A stretch of 64,000 bases of DNA from Pseudomonas entomophila L48 (GCF_000026105.1 NC_008027.1:117501-181500), one strand, 5' to 3'. Positions 1 to 11,204 are shown, counted from the stretch's first letter. Notes: generated by a model not told the origin, from the sequence alone. Program-made: numbers and translations.

Positions 1-9
1 GGGTTATAT

Positions 10-2902
<2,893 letters not shown>

Positions 2903-3035
2903 ATAACACCCAAGCAATCTGCACATGAACGCAGATTGTGGTGGTGAAGACGAAAGAACCGAAAGTTCGCAGCTTCACAAAGATCACATATCCGAATTCG
3001 CTGGAGTATCCATCTGGATCTTCTGGCAACAGAAT

Positions 3036-3155
3036 TTCTTGACGACCATAGAGCATTGGAACCACCTGATCCCATCCCGAACTCAGCAGTGAAACGATGC
3101 ATCGCCGATGGTAGTGTGGGGTTTCCCCATGTGAGAGTAGGTCATCGTCAAGATT
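3036..3155 (+). rRNA. rrf: 5S ribosomal RNA, first copy
   Basis: About 120 nt, starting TTCTTGACGACCATAGAGC and ending GTCATCGTCAAGATT; these ends pair to form helix I. It lies about 134 nt after the 23S end in the usual 16S-23S-5S order. The spacer holds a hairpin (CAATCTGC with GCAGATTG, about 2914-2939), probably a processing site. The sequence is identical to the second copy 225 bp downstream. Confidence 0.95.
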
Positions 3156-3162
3156 CATTTCG

Positions 3163-3203
3163 CAAAACCCCTATCTGCGCATGCAGGTAGGGGTTTTGTC
3201 TTT
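3163..3203 (+). terminator. Intrinsic terminator between the two 5S genes
   Basis: AAACCCCTATCTGC and GCAGGTAGGGGTTTT form a long GC-rich stem with a GCAT loop, followed by TGTCTTT. It would terminate the rRNA transcript before the second 5S gene unless antitermination reads through. Confidence 0.85.
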
Positions 3204-3260
3204 AAGTAGAGAGTACAGAGATTCGCTGGCACGTCCCTCGGACGGACCGGCACACAGAAT

Positions 3261-3380
3261 TTCTTGACGACCATAGAGCATTGGAACCACCTGATCCCAT
3301 CCCGAACTCAGCAGTGAAACGATGCATCGCCGATGGTAGTGTGGGGTTTCCCCATGTGAGAGTAGGTCATCGTCAAGATT
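3261..3380 (+). rRNA. rrf: 5S ribosomal RNA, second tandem copy
   Basis: Identical in sequence to the first 5S (offset exactly 225 bp). The duplicated unit also carries a related leader: ATTCGCTGG, a short hairpin and ACAGAATT precede both copies. One rRNA operon with an extra 5S gene is common in the P. putida group and in E. coli rrnD. It is followed by its own terminator. Confidence 0.94.
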
Positions 3381-3389
3381 CAATTCCGA

Positions 3390-3426
3390 AGCCCCTGATC
3401 GCAACGCGGTCGGGGGCTTTGTCTTT
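3390..3426 (+). terminator. Intrinsic terminator after the second 5S
   Basis: AGCCCCTGATC and GGTCGGGGGCT form a hairpin followed by TTGTCTTTT. It marks the end of the rRNA operon. Confidence 0.85.
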
Positions 3427-3469
3427 TCCGCTGCATGGAAACCGTAACCCATTGATTGGGCACGATCTC

Positions 3470-3555
3470 TGTTGGAGCGGCTTCAGCCGCGATCACCCGC
3501 GAGGCGGGTGCCAGGCATCGCGTTGTCCGCATCGCGGCTAAAGCCGCTCCTACAA
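3470..3555. repeat. REP pair (inverted palindromes)
   Basis: GGAGCGGCTTCAGCCGCGAT and, inverted, ATCGCGGCTAAAGCCGCTCC flank a smaller hairpin (CACCCGCGAGGCGGGTG). This is the typical P. putida REP doublet, sitting between the rRNA operon and the convergent pvf operon. Confidence 0.9.
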
Positions 3556-3579
3556 ATTTCCAGCAGGCACAAAAAAACC

Positions 3580-3604
3580 GCTCCAAGGGGAGCGGCTTTT
3601 TGTT
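3580..3604 (-). terminator. Terminator of the pvf operon
   Basis: On the minus strand the stem GCCGCTCC / GGAGCGGT with a short CCTT loop is followed by a run of seven T. It lies just after the stop codon of pvfD. A run of T on the other side makes it potentially bidirectional. Confidence 0.85.
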
Positions 3605-3613
3605 GCGTGTAGA

Positions 3614-4081
3614 TCAGCTCAGCAGGTTCTTCACATTCCCCATCGCCTCATCGGCAAACCCCTGGAGAAATGCCTGGAACCCCGGCAGCGCCTCGTGGCC
3701 ACCCTCCCAGGGCTCGGCCTGGATGGTCCAGGTCGCGCGGCTGTGGTTGGCATCGATCACTTGCACCTCCATCGCCGCCCACAGGTTACCGATGTTCAGG
3801 CTGGTGTAGATCAGGCTCCAGGTCATGTGCATGGCCTGCTCGTCGCGTGAGTTGAGTTGCTCGATGACCACGTTGCCGTCCTTGAACAGCTTCTTGCGCA
3901 CCGAACGTACACCACTGCCTGTCATGTCGATGTGCGCGAGCGCCGGGATGAACACCGGGAACCCCGCGAAGTTGCCAACGATGTTCCATACGGCGGCGGC
4001 GGGTGCGGCGATTTCCACACGGGAGACCACCTTGCAACCTTCAGGGTTGCGGATCAGGGTATCGGGTTTGAGTGCTTGCAT
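3614..4081 (-). CDS. pvfD: SRPBCC (polyketide cyclase/START-like) protein PvfD
   Basis: 155-residue single-domain protein of the SRPBCC fold (polyketide cyclase / Bet v1-like ligand-binding family). The pattern VVSRVEIAAPAAAVWNIVGN near residues 18-37 and the C-terminal helix FQAFLQGFADEAMGNVKN are typical. The ATG at 4081 is chosen because AACAGGAGC lies about 10 nt upstream; a longer open frame would run into pvfC. It is the last gene of a four-gene minus-strand operon, 31 bp after pvfC. In the pvf/mgo operons of other pseudomonads the fourth gene is this same family (PvfD/MgoD). Its biochemical role is unclear; a substrate-binding or cyclising helper is inferred. Assignment rests on family plus gene order. 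Confidence 0.85.
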   Translation of the reverse strand: MQALKPDTLIRNPEGCKVVSRVEIAAPAAAVWNIVGNFAGFPVFIPALAHIDMTGSGVRSVRKKLFKDGNVVIEQLNSRDEQAMHMTWSLIYTSLNIGNLWAAMEVQVIDANHSRATWTIQAEPWEGGHEALPGFQAFLQGFADEAMGNVKNLLS

Positions 4082-4112
4082 GCTGTGTTGCTCCTGTTGT
4101 GTGGAAAAGGGG

Positions 4113-7100
4113 TCAGATGAAGCCGATGTCGGCCAGGTACCGGCAGCCGCGGCGCAGCAGCTCGGGATTCTTGCTCGGGTAATGGGCACCCATGCGCCGT
4201 ACCCCGTCACGGGCGTTGGCATGGACAATCCCGGAGATGTCGCCGATGTCTTCCTCGAAACCGTCCAGGTAGAAGCCCAGGACGTCGTACAGCGCGTTGT
4301 CGCGGTCGACCCGGCGCAACTGGTGTTGCCACTGCTCGACGCTCACCAGCTCGAAGGCATGGCCCTGCTCACGGAACGAGGCCAGGTAGTCGCGCCAACG
4401 TAGTGGCTCGGGGTTGTGCAGGTTGAACACGCATTGCCCGGCCTGGTGGCGGCTGCTGTGGAAGGCGATGAAGCGCGAGAGGAAGTCCACCGGCATCAGG
4501 TCGAAGTCGATCTCCAGGCCTGGTACCTGCCCTAGTTGCAACGAGCCCTTGAGCATCAGCATCAGGCGATTGCGCTGGGGCTGGCAGGCGCCGGTACGGC
4601 TGTCGAAGGTGATGTTCCCCGGGCGGAACAGGTTGACCCACACCCCCTGTGCGCGGGCGCGGCTGAGGATACGTTCGCCGACCCACTTGCTCAGGTTGTA
4701 GCCGTTGCGGATGTAGATCGGCGGGGTGCTTGCCGGGCCGTCCTCCAGTACCTGGCCATGGCTGTCCACGGCACTGCAGGCGGAGAGGGTGGAGACGAAG
4801 TTGAAGATCTTCTTGCGCCGCCCCTCGCACAGGCGCAGGCACTCGAACAACGGCTCGATGTTGTCGGCGGCCAGTACCTGGTAATCGAGCACATGGTTGA
4901 CCTGCGCGGCGTTGTGCAGCAGGGCCCCATAGCCTTCGTCCAGGTAGTCGTAATCGGCCTCTGCCAGGCCCAGGCGCGGCTTGCGCAGGTCGGCATCGAA
5001 TACCTTGATGCGCGACAGGTCGAGGGTGATGTGGTTGTCACGCAGCGACCGGGCAAAGCGCTCGGCGGCATCCACACCCTCGGCACTGCGCACCAGGCAG
5101 GCCACCTCGGTCGCCCCCCAATCCAGCAGGGCTTCGACCAGGTGCACGCCGAGGAAGCTGTTGGCCCCGGTGACGATCACCTTGTGCACATCGCCCAGGC
5201 GCTCGACTGGCAATACCTGCAGGTCGAGGTCGCGGTTGGCGTCCTGTTCCAGGCGCTCCAGCGAGTGCTGTTGCACCGTGTCGTCACCATCGAGCAGCGC
5301 CCCCAACCGCTGCAGGGTCGGTTGTTCGATGAAGCGATTGATCGCCACGCCCTGGCCGAAACCTTCGCGCACCGCCAGCAGCAACCGCGACAGCAGAATC
5401 GAATGGCCGCCGAGGTTGAAGAAGCTGTCATCGATGGAAATGTCTGCTTCCGGCAGTTCCAGCAGTTCGCTCCACAGGCCCCGCAAGCGATGTTCGGTGG
5501 CGGTGCCCGGTTGCAGGCAATGGCGGGTGGGCAGGGCCAGTGGTCGCTGCGACAGCGCCTGGCGATCCACCTTGCCATTGGCGGTGTAGGGCATCTGCTC
5601 CAGCACCTGGTAGATCATCGGGCGCATGTAGTCGGGCAGGTGCTGCTCGGCGTGCGCGCGCAGTTGCTGTTCGGCATCTGCGCCGTGGCCATGGGCGACG
5701 AACGCAAGCACGCGGCGCTGGGCGTCAATCACCACCGCCACCTGGGCGAACAGCTGGCTGTCGCGCAGGCAGTGTTCGATCTCTTCCGGCTCAACGCGAA
5801 AGCCGCGGATCTTTACCTGGTTGTCACGGCGGCCGGACAACTCGATGCCTTGGGTGGTCCACTTGCCGATATCACCCGTGCGATAGGCACGCAATGCACG
5901 GCCATCGGGCAGGCACAGCTCGACGAAGCGTTCGGCGGTCAGGGCCGGGTTGTTCAGGTAGCCGAGCCCGACGCCAGGGCCGGTGATGTAAAGCTCACCC
6001 GCAACCTGCTGCGTGACCGGCCGCAGGTCTTCGTCGAGGATCAAAACCTGGGTGTTGGCGATGGGCAGGCCGAGGTTGCGGTTGCTTTCGCCGCTGGCGA
6101 ACACCCGGGTAGTTGCCAGCACGGTGGTTTCGGTCGGGCCATAGATGTTGTGCATCCGGCATTGCCCGGACAGCCGGACGATGACTTCCGGTTCGCAGAC
6201 ATCGCCGCCAGTGACCAGATGCTTCAAGCCCAGGTGTGTATCACGCGACAGGATGCTCAACAGGGCCGGCGGCAGAAATGCGTGGGTGACGGCCTGGCTG
6301 TGGATAAGTCGCACCAGCTGTTGCGGGTCACGGCGCTGGTCTTCGTTGGGTAGCACCAGTTCGGCACCGCAGGCGAAGGTGGGCAGGATATCCAGCAGGG
6401 AAGCGTCGAAGCCGATGGTGGAGAACTGCAACACCCGGCTGTGCCGGTCCAGTGCCACGTGCTCGCGGTACCAGGCCATGAAGTGCGCCAGGTTGCCCTG
6501 GCTGAGCAACACACCCTTGGGCAGGCCCGTGGTACCGGAGGTGTAGATCGCCACGCAGGCCTGGCCGGCGCAGGCCGGGCGTTGTGCCAGGGAGGGCAGT
6601 TGGGCGTCCTCGGCGATCGACAGCGCACGGACATCCAGGTGCGCGATACCCACGGGCTCCTGGCCGTCATGTAGTACTACACAGGCTTTGGCGTCGGCCA
6701 GGATGCGTTGACGGCGTTCGGCCGGGGTCGCCGGGTCCAGGGGTAGGTAAATGGCCGAACAGCCCAGGATCGCCAGCAAGCTGGCATAGAGCTCGGGTGA
6801 CTTGGCCATGCACACGGCGACCACCGGAGGGTGCTCGCCCGCTTCTGGCAACAGCGGCAGCAGCACACGCTGGATCGCGACGGTGCGGGCATGCAGCTGC
6901 CCATAGCTGTAGCGCTGGCCGTCGCGGTTCAACGCTGTGCGTTCGGCGTGTTGGCGCAGGCTGTGCTCCAGTTGCCCGATCAAGCCGGTCTCGGCCTGTT
7001 CCAGGAGGTCGGCGCGCAGCGTGCGGTTGAACGGGTGCCGGTAGGCCAGCGCCTCCAGCCAGTCCAGGCCATGTTCGCGCTCCTGCACGCCGGGGCTGAC

Positions 7101-7544
7101 GGCGGGAGCCTCCTGCAGGTACTGCGGGTTGCGGGCATAGCGGGTGACCTGCAGGGCGAGCAGGTCGTTCAGGGCTTGCAGGGCGTCCTCACGCAGCTGC
7201 TGGCCGTTGCCGGAGGCAGGCGACGGCACGGGCAGGCGTTCGATCAGCCGTTGGGCGCTGGCACTGCCGCACCAGCACAGGGTCTCGAGGCGTGGCAGGG
7301 TTTCGGCGAAGCTGGCGCCCAGGCGCAGCCTGAGCAAGGGCGTAGCGTCCAATGATTGCCAGTCGCTGCTGTTCAGCGCCAGGCTGCCGTCCTCCACCAC
7401 CAGGTGCGGGCGAACAACCAGTTGCTGGCGCAAGGTTTCGGCGTTGTCGGCGATGGTGATGCCATGGCCATGTTCGCCGAGCTGATGGGCAAGCTGCCCC
7501 AGGGCGGGGCTGTTGCCCACCAGGAGTATGTCGAGGCGTCTCAT
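4113..7544 (-). CDS. pvfC: NRPS-like adenylation-carrier-reductase enzyme PvfC
   Basis: 1143 residues with domain order: N-terminal region of unclear origin (1-185), adenylation domain (about 190-665), peptidyl carrier domain (about 680-755) and an NAD(P)H thioester reductase (about 780-1143). Visible motifs are A3 YTSGTTGLPKG (334-344), A5 NIYGPTETT, A7 YRTGD (554-558), A8 GRRDNQVKIRGFRVEPEEIE, A10 NGKVDR, carrier LGGHS with Ser715, reductase VTGANSFLG (791-799) and YNLSK with catalytic Tyr949 and Lys953. No condensation domain is present, so one amino acid is loaded and released reductively as an aldehyde or alcohol. The ATG at 7544 has GAGGA 7 nt upstream. It follows pvfB by 10 bp. The homologues PvfC/MgoA activate a branched-chain amino acid for pyrazine N-oxide or diazeniumdiolate signals; the exact product here is inferred. 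Confidence 0.93.
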   Translation of the reverse strand: MRRLDILLVGNSPALGQLAHQLGEHGHGITIADNAETLRQQLVVRPHLVVEDGSLALNSSDWQSLDATPLLRLRLGASFAETLPRLETLCWCGSASAQRLIERLPVPSPASGNGQQLREDALQALNDLLALQVTRYARNPQYLQEAPAVSPGVQEREHGLDWLEALAYRHPFNRTLRADLLEQAETGLIGQLEHSLRQHAERTALNRDGQRYSYGQLHARTVAIQRVLLPLLPEAGEHPPVVAVCMAKSPELYASLLAILGCSAIYLPLDPATPAERRQRILADAKACVVLHDGQEPVGIAHLDVRALSIAEDAQLPSLAQRPACAGQACVAIYTSGTTGLPKGVLLSQGNLAHFMAWYREHVALDRHSRVLQFSTIGFDASLLDILPTFACGAELVLPNEDQRRDPQQLVRLIHSQAVTHAFLPPALLSILSRDTHLGLKHLVTGGDVCEPEVIVRLSGQCRMHNIYGPTETTVLATTRVFASGESNRNLGLPIANTQVLILDEDLRPVTQQVAGELYITGPGVGLGYLNNPALTAERFVELCLPDGRALRAYRTGDIGKWTTQGIELSGRRDNQVKIRGFRVEPEEIEHCLRDSQLFAQVAVVIDAQRRVLAFVAHGHGADAEQQLRAHAEQHLPDYMRPMIYQVLEQMPYTANGKVDRQALSQRPLALPTRHCLQPGTATEHRLRGLWSELLELPEADISIDDSFFNLGGHSILLSRLLLAVREGFGQGVAINRFIEQPTLQRLGALLDGDDTVQQHSLERLEQDANRDLDLQVLPVERLGDVHKVIVTGANSFLGVHLVEALLDWGATEVACLVRSAEGVDAAERFARSLRDNHITLDLSRIKVFDADLRKPRLGLAEADYDYLDEGYGALLHNAAQVNHVLDYQVLAADNIEPLFECLRLCEGRRKKIFNFVSTLSACSAVDSHGQVLEDGPASTPPIYIRNGYNLSKWVGERILSRARAQGVWVNLFRPGNITFDSRTGACQPQRNRLMLMLKGSLQLGQVPGLEIDFDLMPVDFLSRFIAFHSSRHQAGQCVFNLHNPEPLRWRDYLASFREQGHAFELVSVEQWQHQLRRVDRDNALYDVLGFYLDGFEEDIGDISGIVHANARDGVRRMGAHYPSKNPELLRRGCRYLADIGFI

Positions 7545-7554
7545 GCAGGTGTCC

Positions 7555-8484
7555 TCAGGGCAGGTAGTCGCGCAGGGCGTGCTGTACGCAGGTCGACTCG
7601 AGCATCGAACTGGCACGGAAGAAGCGCAGGATGTTGCCCAGCAACGGGTGTTGGTGGTTGATCGGGTAGGCCAGCCCCAGAGCTTCTTCGCGCAAGGCCT
7701 GGCGTACCGTTTCGGTCACCGGCAGTGTGGCGATGAGGGCGTGGTCGAAGGCCTGTTGGATGTCGTTGGTCAGGTACTGGCGCAGGAACACTGGCAGCAC
7801 GTCGGCGATCGCCTGGCGGTCGGCTTCGCTTGCCGCCTGCCAGTAGATCCGTGTCAGGCGTGCCCAGAAGCTCGAGTGGCGGCCCTCGTCGAGCAGGTGG
7901 TCGGCCATCAGACCTTTTACCGAGGGTTTGACCGAGTCGTCGCGGGCGAAGGCCGCCACATCGTCGGTCAGGGTGTTCTCGGCAATGCCCACGCAGATCA
8001 GCTCGACGGCGTCGCGCAGATCCTCGGGCACCTGCGCCAGGGCCGCCGGGATGGCCCGGCTGAGCTCGATCTCCTGAGGTAGGGCGATCGGTTCGACACC
8101 GGTCAGGGCGACGGTCTGCTGCAGGAAGTCCATGGCCACCAGGGCGTGGTAGTCCTCGTCCACCACCACGGTCATGGCGTCGTAGCGGCAGGCGAACGGG
8201 AAGCGCACGGCGAAGCGGTCCTTGGCGATGCGCCGTGCGGTGCGATCGACGATCTCGGTCTCGAAGATCACCACATCGTTGATGAACTTGTAGAGGCTCT
8301 GCACCAATACGAAGTCGCGCAGTTGCGGGCACTCGCGCTGGAAGGTGGCGCCAAGCACCAGGGGCTGGCGGCTGAGCGGGTAGATCAGCCGCTGGTCGTC
8401 CTCGACCAGGCGCCGGGGCCGGGTGCGGATGGTGGCGCGCTCTTCCCAGGCGTCGGCGAAGGAGCGGTATTCATGGGCGTTCAT
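7555..8484 (-). CDS. pvfB: AurF-like diiron N-oxygenase PvfB
   Basis: 309-residue member of the AurF / p-aminobenzoate N-oxygenase family of ferritin-like diiron enzymes. Candidate iron ligands are Glu75 or Glu77, the first DExxH (Asp109-His113, DEDYH), Glu161/Glu169, and the second DExxH (Asp199-His203, DEGRH) with nearby His196. The family oxidises an amino group to hydroxylamine, nitroso or nitro level; PvfB homologues are reported to N-oxidise the amino acid activated by PvfC. The start ATG at 8484 overlaps the pvfA stop in an ATGA arrangement, implying translational coupling and a fixed ratio of the two oxygenases. A longer open frame to 8721 is only the shadow of pvfA. Confidence 0.92.
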   Translation of the reverse strand: MNAHEYRSFADAWEERATIRTRPRRLVEDDQRLIYPLSRQPLVLGATFQRECPQLRDFVLVQSLYKFINDVVIFETEIVDRTARRIAKDRFAVRFPFACRYDAMTVVVDEDYHALVAMDFLQQTVALTGVEPIALPQEIELSRAIPAALAQVPEDLRDAVELICVGIAENTLTDDVAAFARDDSVKPSVKGLMADHLLDEGRHSSFWARLTRIYWQAASEADRQAIADVLPVFLRQYLTNDIQQAFDHALIATLPVTETVRQALREEALGLAYPINHQHPLLGNILRFFRASSMLESTCVQHALRDYLP

Positions 8485-9257
8485 GGGGTGACCTCGGCGA
8501 CAGGGGTTTGCAGCGACGCGCGCAGGCGGTCCCACAGGGCCATGCGGCTGTCCACCGCGGCGATGGCCGCGGCGTAGACGTCCTCCTGGCGCACCGGGTC
8601 GTGATCGACCAGGCGTGCCAGCAACTGCTCGGCGGCCGGACCGTGGTCTTCGGAGTCGACTTCGATATGCCGTTGCAGGTAGTAGCGGAAGGTGGGGGCC
8701 TGCTCGCTGCCGATGCCCCATTCGTCGAGGATCTGCTGGAACATCATCGGGATGACGCTTTCACGGCCATGCAGGAAGGCTGCGGCGACGCGGTGCGCGG
8801 GGGCGTCCAGGGCCACTTCGAGGGTGTCGCGCACGAAATGCTGGGCCGCTTCGCTGGCACCGGCGCGAGGCAGGGCGCTCAGCGCATCGACGCCCTGTTG
8901 CTGGAGGCTGATGAAGCGTTCGATCGCCTGGGTGCAGGCGCCAACCTCGCGCATGGCGTCCAGGTACAGCTCGAAGTGGCTGTAGTGACCGTGGTCGAGG
9001 CGGTCGTCGGATTCCTCGCCCAGCACGATCTCGTTGATCAGGCGGGCAGCGGCCGGGTCTGCCGGGGGCAGCCAGGGCAGGCTGACGCAGGTCAGTTCCT
9101 GTTGCAGGCGCTTGGTCAGCGACATGAAATCCCAGACGGCGAAAACGTGGGTCTCCATAAACCGGCGCAGGGTGTCGAGCGAGTCGATTTCGGAAAACAG
9201 CGGGTGCCGGGAAAGTGCAATCTTCTTGTTGGAAAGTGTGCTCTTCAATGTGCTCAT
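8481..9257 (-). CDS. pvfA: DUF3050 / haem-oxygenase-like diiron protein PvfA
   Basis: 258 residues, all-helical and resembling the DUF3050 group of haem-oxygenase-like (HDO) diiron proteins. Candidate metal ligands lie in [11 protein letters not shown] (Glu35, His37), EESDD...[13 protein letters not shown] (Glu81-His94-Glu96 region), HGRES (Glu166) and [12 protein letters not shown] (His197, Asp201, His205). First gene of the operon, matching PvfA/MgoB in other pseudomonads, where it is annotated as haem-oxygenase-like. The reaction is not established; a second oxidation of the PvfC-bound or released intermediate is inferred. The start ATG at 9257 is preceded by a weak GGA and a long AT-rich leader. 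It overlaps pvfB by 4 bp. Confidence 0.88.
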   Translation of the reverse strand: MSTLKSTLSNKKIALSRHPLFSEIDSLDTLRRFMETHVFAVWDFMSLTKRLQQELTCVSLPWLPPADPAAARLINEIVLGEESDDRLDHGHYSHFELYLDAMREVGACTQAIERFISLQQQGVDALSALPRAGASEAAQHFVRDTLEVALDAPAHRVAAAFLHGRESVIPMMFQQILDEWGIGSEQAPTFRYYLQRHIEVDSEDHGPAAEQLLARLVDHDPVRQEDVYAAAIAAVDSRMALWDRLRASLQTPVAEVTP

Positions 9258-9835
9258 GATGATGTCCGTTGTGGGTGTTTCGGGATTGTTATTTCACTGC
9301 GAGTTGTTCGTTCTGCCATATTCGAGGTGCACGAGGCCCTCGAAGCAAAATCGATATTGATGAACCTGCAGAGGCCATGGCTCAAGGTGTATCTCGGGTT
9401 TTGGCGCCTGGCTGTATAAAAGTTAGAGCAACTTCAAAGTTGTCGGCAAATGTTTTTTTAATTATTTTAAGTTTGTAATTATCGCGGGCAGATAGTGGCC
9501 ATATAAAACTTTCGGGTAAGTTTTATTCAGGCAATAAGTGCTCCTTCCGATAATTAACTATCAGAAAAGAATACGACTGAGTGAATGCCTCACTCGGAGC
9601 ACTGATAAACGGAGTCAGGGAAGGTTTGACTATTAAGGGGCGGCTGATCGCTTGCGGTCCTTGCCCCGGTACCGCGCTCCTTCTTCTGGTGGATAAAGTG
9701 CGGCCGACCAGGCCCGTCGGGTGATCAGCGGTCGGCGCGGGGTCTAGAGTGTGCCCAAAATGCTGGCACTGCCATGGCTTGCGGCAGCCATGACAACGCA
9801 AATGGATGTTTCCGGAGGGGTGTAAGCGTGCGCGG
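9258..9835. promoter_or_regulatory. AT-rich pvf leader/promoter region with dyads
   Basis: 578 bp with no convincing gene (a 92-codon minus frame at 9523-9801 has no recognisable protein). It is clearly richer in A+T than its surroundings, especially 9290-9560. Dyads seen: CAACTT-CA-AAGTTG at 9429-9442; ATAAAACT with AGTTTTAT (8-bp perfect arms, 8-nt spacer) at 9503-9526; CTGAGTGA with TCACTCGG at 9577-9597; CATGGCT with AGCCATG at 9773-9792, just after the thioesterase-like gene. The first two are candidate operators of the pvf operon; the last may act in 3' end formation. The promoter itself was not located. Confidence 0.6.
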
Positions 9836-10417
9836 CTACAAACTGAGCAGGCCGAGGTGGGTGTTGATGATGCGCACCAGGCGCTGGTTGAGCAGTGAGG
9901 TGTCGACCGATTGCGCGGGCAGTTCGATCAGCTCAAGGCCCTGGCGGGCAAGGCTGTGCCAGCCGAGCATGGCTGGCAGCGAGCCTGGGAGGTACAGCAC
10001 GGTCATCGGTACCTGGATGGCCAGGCTGGTGGTGATGCCCAGGCGGGGGGGAGGGCTGTCATAAGTGGAAACAAAGAGATGGCGGGTCTGCCCAGGATGA
10101 TGGTTCTGGGCCAACTGTGTCAGTGCCACCGCCACATGCGCGCCAAGCCCCTGGCCGAAGATGGCATGGGGTTGGGCGAGGTAGGGCTGGAGTTTGTCGA
10201 GCAACGCACGGGCGAGGGGGCAGGGAGGTTGCGCGGGGTCGAATCCATCCAGGCGGACAGAGGGAGGGACATCGGCGGCAATCAGTTCGATGGGATCGCA
10301 CAGGGTCTGGGCCCAGGTGCGGTACTGCATGAGCTGTTGTCGATCGTAGGCCAGGCAGATCAGGCGGATCCGGGCAGGTGGTTCGATGATTGTTCCCTGT
10401 AGCGTCTGCACGTGCAC
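9836..10417 (-). CDS. Thioesterase-like alpha/beta-hydrolase protein lacking the catalytic serine
   Basis: 193 residues that look like a shortened type II (NRPS/PKS-associated) thioesterase: IRLICLAYDRQQ near 17-28 matches the N-terminal strand region, QYRTWAQTL follows, and IFGQGLGAHVAVAL (86-99) occupies the nucleophile elbow, usually FGHSMGA. The serine of GxSxG is replaced by glycine (Gly90), and the C-terminal catalytic aspartate and histidine are not evident; the protein is about 50 residues shorter than usual. It is therefore probably a non-catalytic binding protein or a decaying gene. The start is GTG at 10417 with AAGGAA upstream. It lies 62 bp after the GntR gene on the same strand, so the two may be co-transcribed. 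A link to pvf is inference. Confidence 0.7.
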   Translation of the reverse strand: MHVQTLQGTIIEPPARIRLICLAYDRQQLMQYRTWAQTLCDPIELIAADVPPSVRLDGFDPAQPPCPLARALLDKLQPYLAQPHAIFGQGLGAHVAVALTQLAQNHHPGQTRHLFVSTYDSPPPRLGITTSLAIQVPMTVLYLPGSLPAMLGWHSLARQGLELIELPAQSVDTSLLNQRLVRIINTHLGLLSL

Positions 10418-10479
10418 TGGCGTTCCTTATGCCGGATGACGTTCCTTGCCGACACAGCCACGACCGTGGCTGCGGGGTG

Positions 10480-11178
10480 TCACTGATCGGCTGTCGACTG
10501 TCGGTCGAGGTACTTCCTGATGGTGCGGGCGGCATTGTTCAGGTGGGCTTCGAGCAACCTGACGGCATCATCCACCAGTTTGTCGCTGGCCGCATCCACC
10601 AACGCGATATGGTCATCCTGGGTCAGCTTGCCCAGCCCCATCGACGACAGGTGGAAACGCAGGAAGCGTTCCTCTTCGTTGAGCTCGATCTCGATCATGC
10701 GCAGCAGCTTCTGGTTGTGCGCCTTGCTGTAGAGGGACATGTGGAACAGACGGTTGAGGCGACCGATTTCGGCGTGACGGGTTTCGTTTTCCAGCTGCTG
10801 GATATAACCACGGGCCTGGGCGATGTCATTGGCATCGAGCAGGGGAATCGATTGGCGCAGGGCCTCGGTTTCGAGAATAACGCGCAACGCATAGGTGTCG
10901 ACTGCGTCCTCGCCGATCAGCGGCGCGACCACGGCGCCTTTATGCATGACCACCTGCAACAGCGATTGCGCTTCAAGCTGGCGCAGGGCTTCGCGTACCG
11001 GCATGCGGCTGACGCCGAAGAGGCTGGCCAGCTCCTGTTGGCGCAGGGCGGTGCCCGGAGGCAGCCGGCCGTCGAGGATGGCACTGCGCAGGCGCTCTTC
11101 GATGACGCTGCGGGCGAGGTGCGGCGGAACTTGCTCGCTGCCCAGCACGGTGCTCAGGAGTTTGGGTTTCTCAGCCAC
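10480..11178 (-). CDS. GntR-family (FadR/FCD subfamily) transcriptional regulator
   Basis: 232 residues. An N-terminal winged helix-turn-helix (about 20-85, with GTALRQQELASLFGVSRMPV and REALRQLEAQSLL) is followed by an all-helical FCD effector domain (about 95-225), which in this subfamily binds a metal and a small carboxylic acid; the histidines of FHMSLYSKAHN are candidate ligands. The start is GTG at 11178 with GAGG about 10 nt upstream. A perfect 12-bp palindrome lies 27 bp upstream of the start and is the likely autoregulatory site. It is divergent from lapG and upstream of the thioesterase-like gene. The effector is unknown. Confidence 0.9.
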   Translation of the reverse strand: MAEKPKLLSTVLGSEQVPPHLARSVIEERLRSAILDGRLPPGTALRQQELASLFGVSRMPVREALRQLEAQSLLQVVMHKGAVVAPLIGEDAVDTYALRVILETEALRQSIPLLDANDIAQARGYIQQLENETRHAEIGRLNRLFHMSLYSKAHNQKLLRMIEIELNEEERFLRFHLSSMGLGKLTQDDHIALVDAASDKLVDDAVRLLEAHLNNAARTIRKYLDRQSTADQ

Positions 11179-11204
11179 GCGGGTTCAGCCTCGGCAACAT
11201 GAAG

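Noticed and set aside
4536..6353. Plus-strand open frame of 605 codons
   Set aside because: Antisense of pvfC, whose domains and motifs are unambiguous.
9523..9801. 92-codon minus-strand frame upstream of pvfA
   Set aside because: No recognisable domain, no good ribosome site, and it spans dyads of a regulatory region.
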